A DNA stretch of 22,615 nt from assembly GCA_900769975.1 (NCBI GenBank), contig CAAGIR010000119.1, positions 1-22,615 on the forward strand, written 5' to 3'. Source of the DNA: Spirochaetia bacterium (GTDB taxonomy: Bacteria > Spirochaetota > Spirochaetia > Treponematales > Treponemataceae). The position numbers and the translations under genes are program-made. The notes beneath the pieces are model-generated. The model saw only the letters and a program-made list of their open reading frames with translations, ran no database searches and was not told where the DNA came from. Positions 22,614-22,615 of this stretch are shown here, piece after piece (within the stretch, counting starts at the first letter, position 1; the number at the start of each line of letters is the position of its first letter).

Positions 22614-22615
22614 GA

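Overview
The window is AT-rich chromosomal DNA (roughly one third G+C by eye), densely packed with mostly overlapping genes. It looks like a host-associated spirochaete of the Treponema type. Supporting signs are the PilZ/YcgR-like c-di-GMP protein heading a housekeeping operon, the GldFG-like ABC system, a FemAB ligase, lineage-restricted secreted proteins, and the absence of any phage or plasmid backbone. The genus is an inference from gene content and sequence style, not a database match.

Layout, left to right. (1) Position 1 to about 113 is the 3' end of an IS3-type insertion sequence. (2) A small membrane protein gene is translationally coupled to a tRNA CCA-adding enzyme (+), followed by tRNA-Leu(CAG), which has a near-consensus promoter of its own and no encoded CCA. 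(3) A leftward block from 9635 to 2004 holds eight tightly spaced genes: PilZ protein, secreted repeat protein, ComEC-like membrane protein, KsgA, YggS-type PLP protein, a secreted or membrane protein, and two RluA-family pseudouridine synthases. The last one runs antisense into the tRNA-Leu gene. (4) A divergent CPBP protease gene lies at 9672-10328. (5) A second leftward block, 15563 to 10360, holds RNase Z, an ABC ATPase, a fused GldF/GldG-like membrane protein and a DUF4340 protein. The only gene-free stretch over 300 bp in the window (13508-13891) lies inside it and is almost entirely a 144-bp tandem repeat array made of four different perfect hairpins. (6) A small protein and a MATE transporter run leftward (17297-15667), with an orphan ATP-grasp ligase divergent from them (17343-18647). 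(7) A FemAB aminoacyl transferase and a DUF5718-type protein form a coupled leftward pair (20887-18735), divergent from a second MATE transporter (21032-22414). That transporter ends at a clear bidirectional terminator, beyond which the 3' end of an IS66-like transposase gene enters from the right edge.

Functional themes: tRNA end maturation (RNase Z, CCA-adding enzyme, a tRNA without CCA), rRNA modification (KsgA, two pseudouridine synthases), envelope work (FemAB, GldFG-like ABC, CPBP protease) and export (two MATE proteins).

The best candidate for something undescribed is the hairpin array at 13512-13874. It separates an ABC ATPase gene from its membrane partner, supplies the partner's Shine-Dalgarno sequence from its repeat boundary, and carries two copies of a 10-codon mini-ORF, each with its own Shine-Dalgarno-like sequence. 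A second recurring pattern is extended -10 promoters placed only 5 to 12 bp before start codons that lack a Shine-Dalgarno sequence, which suggests leaderless or near-leaderless transcripts.
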